DNA of 64,000 nucleotides from Bacteroides sp. 214 (lineage in GTDB: Bacteria; Bacteroidota; Bacteroidia; Bacteroidales; Bacteroidaceae). The first letter of the stretch is position 1; the number at the start of each line of letters is the position of its first letter. Location of the stretch: assembly GCF_010501015.1 (NCBI RefSeq), contig NZ_QVML01000002.1, forward strand, positions 434,001-498,000. Direction: 5' to 3'. The notes beneath the pieces were generated by a model that made no database searches, was not told where the DNA came from, and saw only the letters and a list, made by a program, of their open reading frames with translations. A program made the translations under genes and the position numbers. Of this stretch, positions 51,263 to 59,205 are shown one piece after another.

Positions 51263-52042
51263 CTATTTAATTCCGAATATTTCTTTCATAATCTCTATAA
51301 ATCCCCTGATATCACTGTCGGTACGTTGCAAACTATCCCGCAAAGATTGGTTTGGCAGAGAATCTTCTATCATTCCAATAAAGGCAACCAATTCACTCTT
51401 CATCGTAGCCGACAATTCAACAGGAGTGAATGGATCGATGCGCATAGCCAACAACTTGAAAACATCATCACGGTGCTTTTTGATATCACTGCTACGAACA
51501 TTCGGGTTTGTTTTCTTTTCTTCCGTAAGATTCAGAAACGCTTTTACCTTTAAGCATAAAAGAGATAATGGATCTGCAATACGAACACCTTCCTCGATGA
51601 TGCTACTATTAATCGTCTGATGATAGTATTCTTCATCCATCAGTATAGCTGATAAACTTGAAATGTCTTCGCCAGCCGGAATGGGTGTCAAATGAAATCC
51701 TGTCGGTTCTCCCAATACATCAGGAAACTTTGACAACAATTCAATTTGAACCGGAAACCCATTTTTAGGGTTGATAAACCGGAATAATTCGGTTGCCGGT
51801 TCTTTATCGTCTCGTTTTCGTTCACGGTTTTTGTATTCACCCAAGTTAATAAACTCCCAAAAGCGCAGAGCAAATTCAGGGGTCATCTTCTCAATGACTA
51901 ATATCATGTCGATATCGTCGGTTGCTCGTGGGCGCATATCTGTATCCCGCAAAGCTATGTCGCAAGCTGTTCCGCCAATGATAACATAGTTGTCTTCAAA
52001 TCCGGCGAAGTATTCTTTGAATATTTCCAGTCCTTTTACCAT
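51263..52042 (-). CDS. AbiEii-like nucleotidyltransferase
   Basis: 259 aa. The NTase core is YVIIGGTACDIALRD and RATDDIDMILVIE (G-G...D-x-D arrangement). A C-terminal helical part includes LLCLKVKAFLNLTEEKKTN. Its ATG overlaps the end of the upstream gene by seven bases. In AbiE (type IV toxin-antitoxin) the NTase is the toxin. Here a phosphoesterase follows. Confidence 0.78.
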   Translation of the reverse strand: MVKGLEIFKEYFAGFEDNYVIIGGTACDIALRDTDMRPRATDDIDMILVIEKMTPEFALRFWEFINLGEYKNRERKRDDKEPATELFRFINPKNGFPVQIELLSKFPDVLGEPTGFHLTPIPAGEDISSLSAILMDEEYYHQTINSSIIEEGVRIADPLSLLCLKVKAFLNLTEEKKTNPNVRSSDIKKHRDDVFKLLAMRIDPFTPVELSATMKSELVAFIGMIEDSLPNQSLRDSLQRTDSDIRGFIEIMKEIFGIK

Positions 52043-52992
52043 TTCATTTCTTCAATCATAATTTCCAACTCCTTTTCAATCCGGGAATCCGGCTCGTCCT
52101 TCATTGCCAAATACAATGAAAGTTTATCGACAATACCACCATTTGACTCATAAGGTATCGTTGCCGGATATCTCCATACTTCTATTTTGTACAGACCTTC
52201 TATTTCGTTATAGTGTCCATCCTTTGAATTAAATTGCTTATCCCATATTGCCATTGCACCATATTGTTCCGGATTTAGGTGTGAATAATGCGATAAGGCA
52301 TTCACTCCGTTTGTACTGAAATTACCTTCGGGTATCGAATCGCAGTAAAAAACTTTTTTTATGGGTGACGACAAGTGGTTTTGTGCTTTCAACCAAAGTT
52401 CCCGTTTAGAATCCTTGAAGCGAATGTATTTAATCCCTGAATCCCGTATTTCAGCAGTACATAGCTGACAATCTTCGAGGCTTGTTATTGCACGTGCCAA
52501 TGTCACATAATTATAGGGGACAAGTTCTTCCAATCTCTTAATTGTAAGCTCGTTTTCACTGTTCTCTTTCAAAAGATAGTATAATAGCACGTATTGTGCA
52601 CCGGGTGTTAATTGGGACTGAGTTTTCTTTTCTCTTCTTTTAGCTTGAATATTAGCGATTAAAGAAGGTAAGAAAGCATATTTGTCTGAAACGATAAAGT
52701 ACACACCCTGGCTTATCAATCGCTCCCGTTCATAATAAGGCAATGAGCCTAACAAAACGACAACGGGCATACCCATGACATTACCAACCTGTTGGGTGAT
52801 TTTCTTATACTTCAAGGGCGTTATGGCTTCCTTTTCATTTTTTGCTTGGATAACGCATAAAATCTGATGGTTGAAGTCAATGGTATAAAACGAAAACCTC
52901 AAAAGCATATCTGCATTAAGCCCCCGTAGTTTATCCCGTTGTACCGGAATCAACTCTTGTGATGCTCCTAATATGGATATAATATTGCTCAT
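52036..52992 (-). CDS. Winged-helix protein upstream of the AbiEii-like gene
   Basis: 318 aa. A central HTH-like segment (ELTIKRLEELVPYNYVTLAR, AITSLEDCQLC) and long N- and C-terminal extensions. Its place, directly upstream of and overlapping the NTase gene, is that of AbiEi antitoxins, which bind operators and repress the operon. TTATCA/TGATAA half-sites upstream are consistent. Not an obvious AbiEi by sequence, so it is called by position and HTH. Confidence 0.65.
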   Translation of the reverse strand: MSNIISILGASQELIPVQRDKLRGLNADMLLRFSFYTIDFNHQILCVIQAKNEKEAITPLKYKKITQQVGNVMGMPVVVLLGSLPYYERERLISQGVYFIVSDKYAFLPSLIANIQAKRREKKTQSQLTPGAQYVLLYYLLKENSENELTIKRLEELVPYNYVTLARAITSLEDCQLCTAEIRDSGIKYIRFKDSKRELWLKAQNHLSSPIKKVFYCDSIPEGNFSTNGVNALSHYSHLNPEQYGAMAIWDKQFNSKDGHYNEIEGLYKIEVWRYPATIPYESNGGIVDKLSLYLAMKDEPDSRIEKELEIMIEEMKW

Positions 52993-53001
52993 ATTCAGAT
53001 G

Positions 53002-53062
53002 TTATCATTTGTATTTTGCATCGTTATCATACATGGTGATAATGGTGCAAAAATAGTGATAA
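53002..53062. promoter_or_regulatory. Four TTATCA/TGATAA half-sites, candidate operator
   Basis: TTATCA at 53002-53007 and 53024-53029, TGATAA at 53037-53042 and 53057-53062. The middle pair forms an inverted repeat with a 7-base spacer. Directly upstream of the wHTH gene, as expected for an autoregulated TA-like operon. Confidence 0.65.
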
Positions 53063-53233
53063 TAATCGAAACCTCAAATAAATACTACACAGAATTGCTT
53101 TGAAACAGCTAAATCATTTGGGATGTCCGCCTAAAATGAGAAGAGAATTTGAGGTTTATATGGATTAAATAATGTAATGGTCATTAAGTTAATGGCGGTT
53201 ACATTAATCAAGAAAAAATAAAGCAAATGTTGT

Positions 53234-53286
53234 CCCAGTGCAAGGTGCAAGTATCTATATAGATAAGCTTGCACCTTGCACCGGGG
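53234..53286. repeat. Long perfect hairpin without T-run
   Basis: GTGCAAGGTGCAAG (53238-53251) pairs exactly with CTTGCACCTTGCAC (53268-53281); the loop itself is a palindrome (TATCTATATAGATA), and CCC/GGG extends the stem. It lacks the T-run of a terminator. Confidence 0.75.
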
Positions 53287-53506
53287 ATAAATATTTGATA
53301 TACAGTATAGTTGTATATCCAAAAAAATATAGTAATTTTGAACCTAAGATTATTGCAGACAAAGGTTAGACAGAGAAGGACAAAGTAGTCATTTTTTCTC
53401 GTAACCAATTCGTAACCTGCATGTCGATTGCCGACGAATCATTCTGATATATAGAACTTTGGAGAAATTGGTTCCGTTCCCTCTCTTTTTGTTGGTGATT
53501 CTATTC

Positions 53507-53641
53507 TTACGCACAAAGTTTAGCCAACCTAAAGATAAAGAATGGTATATCTCTTACTCCCCTGAACTGTGCTCTAAATGCTTTTACCTTCGCATTGAAT
53601 GATTTTGTTGCTGCATTGGTTGCTCTGTTTTCAAAGTAATT
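53507..53641 (-). pseudogene. C-terminal fragment of an ISL3-type transposase
   Basis: 45 codons on the minus strand ending in FRLAKLCA and a stop, with NYFENRATNAATKSFNAKVK at the start, a recognisable end of Bacteroidetes ISL3-family transposases. No N-terminal or DDE part in the neighbourhood. Confidence 0.75.
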
Positions 53642-53666
53642 AACGGATCGTTAAATAGTATAGGCG

Positions 53667-53747
53667 TGTGCTCCCAATACTTGACGCGTCAAGTATAAAG
53701 AGTACACGCTTCAAGTATAAAGAGTTGACGCGTCAAGTATTTGGGAC
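53667..53747. repeat. Three 22-bp tandem repeats with a 20-bp palindrome
   Basis: Units at 53682-53703, 53704-53725 and 53726-53747 share CGCGTCAAGTATAAAGAGT or close variants. ATACTTGACG/CGTCAAGTAT (53677-53696) is a perfect 20-bp palindrome; an inverted copy of the last unit lies at its left. Looks like a protein-binding iteron set. Confidence 0.75.
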
Positions 53748-53890
53748 CGAAATACCCCTCTCAGAAGCGCCTTATCGCAAGGTTGTTTTTTGGGGAAATA
53801 GGTAGAAATATAAAGGGAAGACAAGTACCAACAAAGGTTTTCTACTTGAGCCCTTACTACCTTGACACACCCTCACTCGATTTGTCTGTT

Positions 53891-54943
53891 TTATTTCCTT
53901 TTGTCCTTATAGGAACCCTTTACCATCTTGGTAAATGACCTCTCTTGCTTCCTTTTCTCATGTACAGAAGCTGTATAATGCCAGGCTTCTCGGCGAAGTT
54001 TAAGATAGCTTTCGTATACACCTCGATCTATCTCTCCATTCTCTACCGCTTCGATTACGGCACATCCTTTTTCATGGATGTGCTGACAGTCGCTAAATCG
54101 GCATTTACCTTCATAAGCTGATATATCCAAGATCTCTGACAGGTTATCGGCATTATCGTTTGTAACACCAAACAGCTTTACACCCGGAGTATCAATCAGT
54201 ACACCCGAATCCGCCATCAAGACCATCTCCCGGCGGGTTGAAGTATGACGTCCTTTTCCGTTTGAGTCACTAATTGCACCTGTCAACAAAAGCTCTTGTC
54301 CGCAAAGCGCATTGATCAACGTGCTTTTACCCGCACCCGACATGCCTGTAAAGACAATGGTTTCTCCCGGAGAGATAAACGCCCGAAGTTGATTAATACT
54401 CTCCATCGATTCCACGCTGGTATAAAAAACGGGTATCTTACCGGAAATATGCCTCAGAGCATTTTCTGTTTCTTCCCTATTGAAGCCCAAGTCTATTTTG
54501 TTCAAAACCAATACGGGTTGAATACCTTCGTCTACGGTTTGTAACATGAAACGCTCGATGCGGCGGACATTAAAGTTTTCATCCAGACTTTGCACGATAA
54601 AGGCTTTGTCTATGAATGAAGCGATTGCCTGCCTTTCCGAAACAGTACCACTTTTCAGCCGGTAAAGCGTCTTTTGCCGGGGCAATAAATCAAGAATAAG
54701 ACCTTTGTCTGTGTCGATGGATTGAAAAATAACCCAGTCGCCTGTGCAGGGATATTCGGATGAGCTCTTGCCGTAGAGCATATTTCCGGCAAGTTCACAG
54801 GTGTAGAATCTCTCTTCGGCAACTACTTCGTAACGGGTTTTATGGGTGACTGTTACCCGCCCGTGCAGAAGGTCTTTGAAATTAGAATCTTGTTTTTGTT
54901 GGAACAGTTCTTCGTTCCAACCGTATAGCTGTAAATTATTCAT
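53891..54943 (-). CDS. rsgA: RsgA-type circularly permuted GTPase (accessory copy)
   Basis: 350 aa. An OB-fold N-terminus is followed by the permuted GTPase motifs, G4 NKID (148-151), G1 GMSGAGKST (200-208), G3 DTPG (251-254), and the zinc site C281, C286, H288, C294 (CRFSDCQHIHEKGC). RsgA binds the small ribosomal subunit late in assembly. Its setting in an accessory gene array, with a long structured leader, suggests it is not the housekeeping copy; another should exist elsewhere in the genome. Possibly part of ribosome-directed stress resistance. Confidence 0.9.
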   Translation of the reverse strand: MNNLQLYGWNEELFQQKQDSNFKDLLHGRVTVTHKTRYEVVAEERFYTCELAGNMLYGKSSSEYPCTGDWVIFQSIDTDKGLILDLLPRQKTLYRLKSGTVSERQAIASFIDKAFIVQSLDENFNVRRIERFMLQTVDEGIQPVLVLNKIDLGFNREETENALRHISGKIPVFYTSVESMESINQLRAFISPGETIVFTGMSGAGKSTLINALCGQELLLTGAISDSNGKGRHTSTRREMVLMADSGVLIDTPGVKLFGVTNDNADNLSEILDISAYEGKCRFSDCQHIHEKGCAVIEAVENGEIDRGVYESYLKLRREAWHYTASVHEKRKQERSFTKMVKGSYKDKRK

Positions 54944-54967
54944 TGTTGTGTGATTGCGCCTTGTGAC

Positions 54968-55133
54968 ATGACAACAGGAACGTAATACGCCTACCGCAAG
55001 TCATAAGTGATTATTATAATATAGATATATGAAAATAACTCCGGCAAGACCATGCCCGAGTATAGACTAAGGGATAAGTTCGGCAGGACGCCGGAACTTA
55101 TTTACTACACCAAATCCTTCTTTGTTGTTGTCA
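54968..55133 (-). ncRNA. Structured leader of the rsgA gene
   Basis: On the minus strand, TGACAACA (55126-55133) and TGTTGTCA (54969-54976) close a multi-branch structure. Inside are ATAAGTTCCGGC/GCCGAACTTAT (55074-55101, one bulge) and ACTCGGGCA/TGCCGGAGT (55038-55061, one mismatch). Promoter box at 55142-55149. Confidence 0.6.
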
Positions 55134-55141
55134 TAGGGAGG

Positions 55142-55149
55142 CAAAGATA
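55142..55149 (-). promoter_or_regulatory. -7 box of the rsgA leader
   Basis: TATCTTTG on the minus strand, 7-15 bases before the leader structure begins. Confidence 0.65.
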
Positions 55150-55212
55150 CGATATTTCTCTGTATTCGCTTTTCTTTATTCGCTTATAATTGTATTACAG
55201 TAATGAGTTGAC

Positions 55213-55527
55213 TTAAAAAAACTTCAACCCAATAATCCCGGCAATAATCAGGAAAGCAGAAAAAAGACGCATAAACCCCATAGAATCATTGAAAAAGAGA
55301 ATACCGATTGTGATTGTACCAATAGCTCCGATGCCTGTCCATACGGCATATGCTGTACCAATCGGGATATTTCGTTGAGCAAGATAAAGAAAGTAACCAC
55401 TCAAAGCCATAGAGACTACGGACATCGCAATAAACAAGAACTTGTGTGAAGTAGATGAAGCTAATTTGAAACCGAGAGGCCAGCCTATTTCAAAGATGCC
55501 TCCCAAAATAAGGAATAACCATGCCAT
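55213..55527 (-). CDS. gdx: SMR-family guanidinium exporter (Gdx/SugE type)
   Basis: 104 aa with four hydrophobic helices. Glu13 in GGIFEIGWPLGFK is the conserved transport Glu, and TAYAVWTGIGAIGT is typical of SugE/Gdx-type small multidrug resistance proteins. Works as an antiparallel dimer that exchanges guanidinium for protons. The guanidine-II riboswitch directly upstream supports Gdx over a general QacE pump. Confidence 0.9.
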   Translation of the reverse strand: MAWLFLILGGIFEIGWPLGFKLASSTSHKFLFIAMSVVSMALSGYFLYLAQRNIPIGTAYAVWTGIGAIGTITIGILFFNDSMGFMRLFSAFLIIAGIIGLKFF

Positions 55528-55542
55528 AATTTATTGATTTAG

Positions 55543-55585
55543 GATGGTCGTCCATCTGTTATTAGTGTATAGCCGGTCGTCCGAC
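55543..55585 (-). promoter_or_regulatory. Guanidine-II (mini-ykkC) riboswitch
   Basis: On the minus strand two hairpins, GTCGG-ACGA-CCGGC (55572-55585) and GATGG-ACGA-CCATC (55543-55556), are separated by 15 bases. Both carry the ACGA loop and the GG/CC closing pairs of the mini-ykkC consensus. The second hairpin is 15 bases from the start codon, so guanidine binding could free the translation start. The expected transcription start after the -7 box at 55590-55597 is at the first base of the riboswitch. Confidence 0.87.
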
Positions 55586-55589
55586 ATGG

Positions 55590-55597
55590 CAAAGATA
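55590..55597 (-). promoter_or_regulatory. -7 box of the guanidinium exporter gene
   Basis: TATCTTTG on the minus strand; four to six bases downstream begins the first riboswitch hairpin. Confidence 0.7.
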
Positions 55598-55653
55598 CGA
55601 TATTTTTCTGTATCTGCCTTAAATGTACTACTTTTACGATTCAAATCAGGACA

Positions 55654-56100
55654 ATGACAATCAAACAAATAACAGAGAACAAAAAGCAATACCTGGACCT
55701 ACTGCTTTTGGGCGATGAACAGGAAAGTATGATCGACCGCTATTTGGAGGCAGGCGATATGTTCGCCTTGTATGATGAGAATCTGAAAGCAGTATGCGTT
55801 GTAGCTCACATCGATAATGAGGTTTGCGAGTTGAAGAATATAGCCGTCTATCAGCAATTCCACAGACAAGGATATGGGAAAGCCCTCATCTCGCACATCT
55901 CAAAGTATTATAAAGATAAATACAACAGGATGCTTGTCGGTACGGGAGAAACTCCTTCGAACCTTTCGTTCTATCAACAATGCGGATTTACGTTATCTCA
56001 TCGCATTAAGAACTTCTTTACAGATAATTATGTCCATCTGATATTTGAAGAGGGAGTCCAGTTGGTGGATATGATTTACTTAAAGAAGAATTTGAAATAA
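55654..56100 (+). CDS. GNAT acetyltransferase
   Basis: 148 aa. Acetyl-CoA loop [12 protein letters not shown], then FYQQCGF; the C-terminal [14 protein letters not shown] matches the 31623 protein. Same subfamily, different copy. Divergent from the guanidinium exporter gene. Substrate unknown. Confidence 0.85.
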   Translation: MTIKQITENKKQYLDLLLLGDEQESMIDRYLEAGDMFALYDENLKAVCVVAHIDNEVCELKNIAVYQQFHRQGYGKALISHISKYYKDKYNRMLVGTGETPSNLSFYQQCGFTLSHRIKNFFTDNYVHLIFEEGVQLVDMIYLKKNLK

Positions 56101-56133
56101 AGATTACAACGGTTTTACTGGAATACATTCTTG

Positions 56134-56883
56134 CTACTTTTTGAGTATTCTCTTTAAGTTCTCAACACTCAATAAATTTACCGTCTCGAATCGTCCTTTA
56201 TAAAATACAGCCCAGTTGTTGAAAACGCAAGGCAATTCTTTCGCTTTTTGCAGTGTATCCACTTGAATTAAGGAGGCGGGAATATCGTGTGTGTCGCAAT
56301 ACTGTTTTAAGATTTCAATGGTTTGATAGACAAACGGACACTGCATACTATAATAAATGATCAGTTCTTCACTGTTTATTTCTTGTGTCTTAACGTTTTG
56401 TGCGAATTGCGGCGTTGTCCCGTCGAAAGAAAGTGCAAGTAATTCATAGCCGTTATCAGTCGTATCAACTACTTCAAATCCAAACCTCTTGGCAAACGAT
56501 TGGTCGGAAAGCCAAGCTTTTTGCTTTGTTGATCCGAGCATACATATGCCTGATTTGCCTTTCGCTTTGGCATCAGCCACGCAATACTCCAACAATGATT
56601 TCGCATATCCTTTTCCTTTGTATTCGCCTAAGACCCACAAGCAATAGAGATAAATGTAGTTGTCGCCGACGATGGGAACCCAAGCTGTTTCAAGCGGAGC
56701 GTATTCAATGAAAACTGTTGCCTTTGCATTCAACTTCCTAAAGACATGGCCTTCATTAAGTCGATCAGTAAGCCATTGTCGCTTTGCTTCTATGCCCGGG
56801 TGAGTTACTTTGCTGCGGATAATACAGCATAGATGTTCGTTAGCAATGTTTTCCGGTGTTATGTTTATGAAATCGACATTCAT
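56134..56883 (-). CDS. GNAT fused to a YoaP-like domain
   Basis: 249 aa. N-terminal GNAT with VLGEYKGKGYAKSLLEYC, then a thioredoxin-like YoaP domain (IYYSMQCPFVYQTIEILKQY to FNNWAVFYKGRF) that keeps CPFV where thioredoxins have CxxC. The last gene of a five-gene operon from the VOC gene at 59136. Its start overlaps the upstream GNAT gene by four bases. Similar proteins occur in Bacteroidetes; the acetylated compound is not known. Confidence 0.85.
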   Translation of the reverse strand: MNVDFINITPENIANEHLCCIIRSKVTHPGIEAKRQWLTDRLNEGHVFRKLNAKATVFIEYAPLETAWVPIVGDNYIYLYCLWVLGEYKGKGYAKSLLEYCVADAKAKGKSGICMLGSTKQKAWLSDQSFAKRFGFEVVDTTDNGYELLALSFDGTTPQFAQNVKTQEINSEELIIYYSMQCPFVYQTIEILKQYCDTHDIPASLIQVDTLQKAKELPCVFNNWAVFYKGRFETVNLLSVENLKRILKK

Positions 56884-57407
56884 ATTATTACCTTTCTATA
56901 ATCTCCGTCTTTCTTTTTCATAAATCCATTACTTAATAGTGCCTTTATGGAGAAAGTGTTTTCTTCGGAAGGGTCTGCTGCTATCTCACGTCCGCCTAAA
57001 GCTGTGATTTTTTCTTCTAACTGCTGAATAACAATTTTGCTGATGCCTTTATTCAGATACTCCTCTTCCCCAATCAGGTAACCAATTTCAAAGGTATGGT
57101 TTTTCTCTGTTACATCTCCATATAAGCTTTCGAAATCATGCCCTTCCTCTTCTAATTCTTTCAGAAAGAAGCAGTCGACATAAAGGCAGTAGCCTATTTT
57201 ATGCTCGTTGTGGTGAACAATAAAGTGAGTTAGAAAATTGTACTTGCCGTCTTTGTTGTTAACTTCTTCTAACCAAGCTTTGCGTTGTTCTTCTCCATCG
57301 GGACAGAGCCATTTATAAACATAGCCTTTATTGAGCCATTCCTCAAATAAAGGCATATCTTCTTTAAGTAGAGGCTTTAATAGGATGTTTCTTTTGTTTA
57401 TTACCAT
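56880..57407 (-). CDS. AAC(6')-like GNAT acetyltransferase
   Basis: 175 aa. The order W-x2-P-x-G (KWLCPDGEEQRKAW) and FEIGYLIGEEEYLNKGISKI, NTFSIKALLSNGF is like aminoglycoside 6-prime acetyltransferase-type GNATs. Not enough to claim resistance. It overlaps the next gene by four bases and follows the kinase by five bases. Confidence 0.75.
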   Translation of the reverse strand: MVINKRNILLKPLLKEDMPLFEEWLNKGYVYKWLCPDGEEQRKAWLEEVNNKDGKYNFLTHFIVHHNEHKIGYCLYVDCFFLKELEEEGHDFESLYGDVTEKNHTFEIGYLIGEEEYLNKGISKIVIQQLEEKITALGGREIAADPSEENTFSIKALLSNGFMKKKDGDYRKVII

Positions 57408-57412
57408 GCATT

Positions 57413-57937
57413 CTATTCTTTTATTGCATCTCTTATTTCTTTTATCAATTCATAGAAGCTTTCTTCTGTCGATTTACCTGCTGTATCAATCAGAATTCTA
57501 TCTGTCGCCCATGCATGATACTCCCTACTTTGGATTTCATTCCATGTAGGGAGTGTTAAACCTTTCACTTCGCTACACCGGTTTTCAGCTCGTTTTTTAT
57601 GTTCTTCTTTATCCGAACAGATTACTTCGATATTAATGTACCGGCTATTGCTTTGTATAGCTACTTCTTCCCATTCTCTACGGGTAAGGTCTATCGGATT
57701 GCATGAATCGGCAACTACATTATGCCCCAAGTCCAGATTGTTGCTTGCTATGCGGTAAGCCAAACGGTATCCTTCGCTTTGTACATTGTAGTTGCATAAA
57801 TCTCGCAATGCTTGTTCTATGGTATCAATTCTCAGATAGGCAGCATTGTACTCCTTGACAATCAGTTTTGCCAGACTTGATTTTCCCGAAGCGGGCAATC
57901 CCGATAGAATAAACAGTATGGGTTCTGAAGCCTCCAT
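57413..57937 (-). CDS. AAA-type small-molecule kinase (P-loop)
   Basis: 174 aa from MEASEPILFILSGLPASGKS. The P-loop is SGLPASGKSS, and VVADSCNPIDLTRREW resembles nucleotide-kinase or chloramphenicol-phosphotransferase type Walker B and lid regions. Such AAA_33-type kinases phosphorylate nucleosides, sugars or antibiotics. The start at 57937 lies between the VOC gene stop (57955) and this frame. Confidence 0.78.
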   Translation of the reverse strand: MEASEPILFILSGLPASGKSSLAKLIVKEYNAAYLRIDTIEQALRDLCNYNVQSEGYRLAYRIASNNLDLGHNVVADSCNPIDLTRREWEEVAIQSNSRYINIEVICSDKEEHKKRAENRCSEVKGLTLPTWNEIQSREYHAWATDRILIDTAGKSTEESFYELIKEIRDAIKE

Positions 57938-57954
57938 TTTTCGATTGTTTATTT

Positions 57955-58359
57955 TTATAACTCTGATTGATTCAGCGGAGAATACAACTCTATCAGATTC
58001 TCTTCCGGGTCGTACAGATGCACAACACGCATTCCCCAACCTGGCATATCTATTGGCTCATTAATAAATTTAAGTCCTTTTGCCGAAAGTGCTTGATAAG
58101 TCTCATCTACATTATCAACTTCAAAAGATATCATTGATTTTTCGCGATAACCTGTGGGTTGCGTTTTGTCGGCATTACCAACAGCGGGAGCCATATAATC
58201 GGAGGTAAACAAGGCAAGTCCCTCTATTCCGTCGGCTACTTTGAAGCTGGCATAACAGTCTTCAACATCCCAGGCGGCTTCCAAGCCAAGTTGTTGAGTG
58301 TAAAAATCAAAACATTTCCGATAGTCTTTGACTAATAGTCTTACGTTACTGAATCTCAT
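57955..58359 (-). CDS. VOC/glyoxalase-family protein
   Basis: 134 aa with two beta-alpha-beta-beta-beta modules: FSNVRLLVKDYRKCFDFY and MISFEVDNVDETYQALSAKG, LYDPEENLIELYSP at the end. Metal-binding Glu at the end is kept. These proteins bind or modify toxic small molecules (as in bleomycin or fosfomycin resistance) or are dioxygenases. Substrate not known. Confidence 0.85.
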   Translation of the reverse strand: MRFSNVRLLVKDYRKCFDFYTQQLGLEAAWDVEDCYASFKVADGIEGLALFTSDYMAPAVGNADKTQPTGYREKSMISFEVDNVDETYQALSAKGLKFINEPIDMPGWGMRVVHLYDPEENLIELYSPLNQSEL

Positions 58360-58380
58360 AGTTCTTCTGTTATTAATTTA

Positions 58381-59136
58381 TTAATCTCTTTTATAGTCTG
58401 TAAATCCTAATCTATTGCCCGAAGGGTCGTTCAATTCTACCGCCCAACCTGTCCGTATCTTAAATGGTTCGGATAGAAAGACAATGCCTTTGGCTTTCAT
58501 CTTTTCGTAAACCGCTTTGGTATCTTCAACCTCTATCCAAATGGCAGGTATTGTGTTCGGCATCTTGGTTTTGTCTTTCAGAATAATTGCCGGCTCTTCA
58601 TTGCCGACCTTGAAGGCTACCATGCCCTGTTCTGCAAACTCGAATTTCTTTTCCAATCCCAATACTTCGGAATAAAAATGTACGCTTTCCTGATAATTGT
58701 TAGCTGGCAGGAAGTAGTTATCATAGTTCTTAATTGCGGTAGGCTCTACTGCATCTTCTGTTATCGTTAGGATATGCCCGTTGTTATCGAAGATGGCAAA
58801 CTCGTCGGCTCCATAGAATGTTTGATGCATCTCTTTGGCGATAGATTCTGTTCCCTGAAGCTTTTCGTACAGTGTTTGCATGCCTTTCATCTTTACATAA
58901 AAGGTTATAGCACCCAACACCGGCCGACCAGCTAACTGCGGATATTCTTCGGTTAAGTTACCCATTTCCTGAAACATAAGCGTTGCTCCGCCATTAGCAA
59001 CCATTGCCCATTGCAAACCTCCGGTTGGAGCGGGAACACTCATTATCAGATTGAAACCTAATGTCTCGGTATAGAACTGTACTGTTTCATCGACGCTCTT
59101 TACGCCAATATTGGGAGATAGGGTTTGATATTCCAT
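58381..59136 (-). CDS. Double VOC-domain protein
   Basis: 251 aa from MEYQTLSPNIGVKSVDETVQ, the first gene of a five-gene operon. Two VOC modules, residues 1-120 (FYTETLGFNLIMSVPAP) and 125-251 (YFLPANNYQESVHFYSEV to NDPSGNRLGFTDYKRD). A truncated copy of its beginning is found at 32147-32287. Possibly a detoxifying binding protein. Confidence 0.85.
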   Translation of the reverse strand: MEYQTLSPNIGVKSVDETVQFYTETLGFNLIMSVPAPTGGLQWAMVANGGATLMFQEMGNLTEEYPQLAGRPVLGAITFYVKMKGMQTLYEKLQGTESIAKEMHQTFYGADEFAIFDNNGHILTITEDAVEPTAIKNYDNYFLPANNYQESVHFYSEVLGLEKKFEFAEQGMVAFKVGNEEPAIILKDKTKMPNTIPAIWIEVEDTKAVYEKMKAKGIVFLSEPFKIRTGWAVELNDPSGNRLGFTDYKRD

Positions 59137-59157
59137 GGCTTTCCTCTTTTTTAAGTG

Positions 59158-59165
59158 CAAAAATA
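59158..59165 (-). promoter_or_regulatory. -7 box of the VOC-to-GNAT operon
   Basis: TATTTTTG on the minus strand, 22 bases before the VOC ATG. Confidence 0.65.
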
Positions 59166-59205
59166 CAATACCGGTTCGAACTGTTTCGTGTAAAAAACCG
59201 ACATT

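Larger units (their letters stand above)
53063..53890. other. 828-bp remnant region with hairpin, transposase scrap and 22-bp repeats
   Basis: No intact gene. It contains a strong hairpin (53234-53286), an 'att-flank-like' segment with AATTCGTAACCTGC near 53408-53421 and a CCCTCTCT stretch near 53480, an ISL3-type transposase end (53507-53641) and a repeat cluster (53667-53747). It looks like the debris of several insertion events. Confidence 0.5.

Noticed and set aside
53405..53500. Possible distal att site (AATTCGTAACCTGC, CCCTCTCT)
   Set aside because: The resemblance to the left-end repeats is real but short, and the 13-bp core is not complete, so no element boundary is assigned.
53667..53747. 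CRISPR array
   Set aside because: Only three units with no spacers between them; tandem repeats rather than CRISPR.
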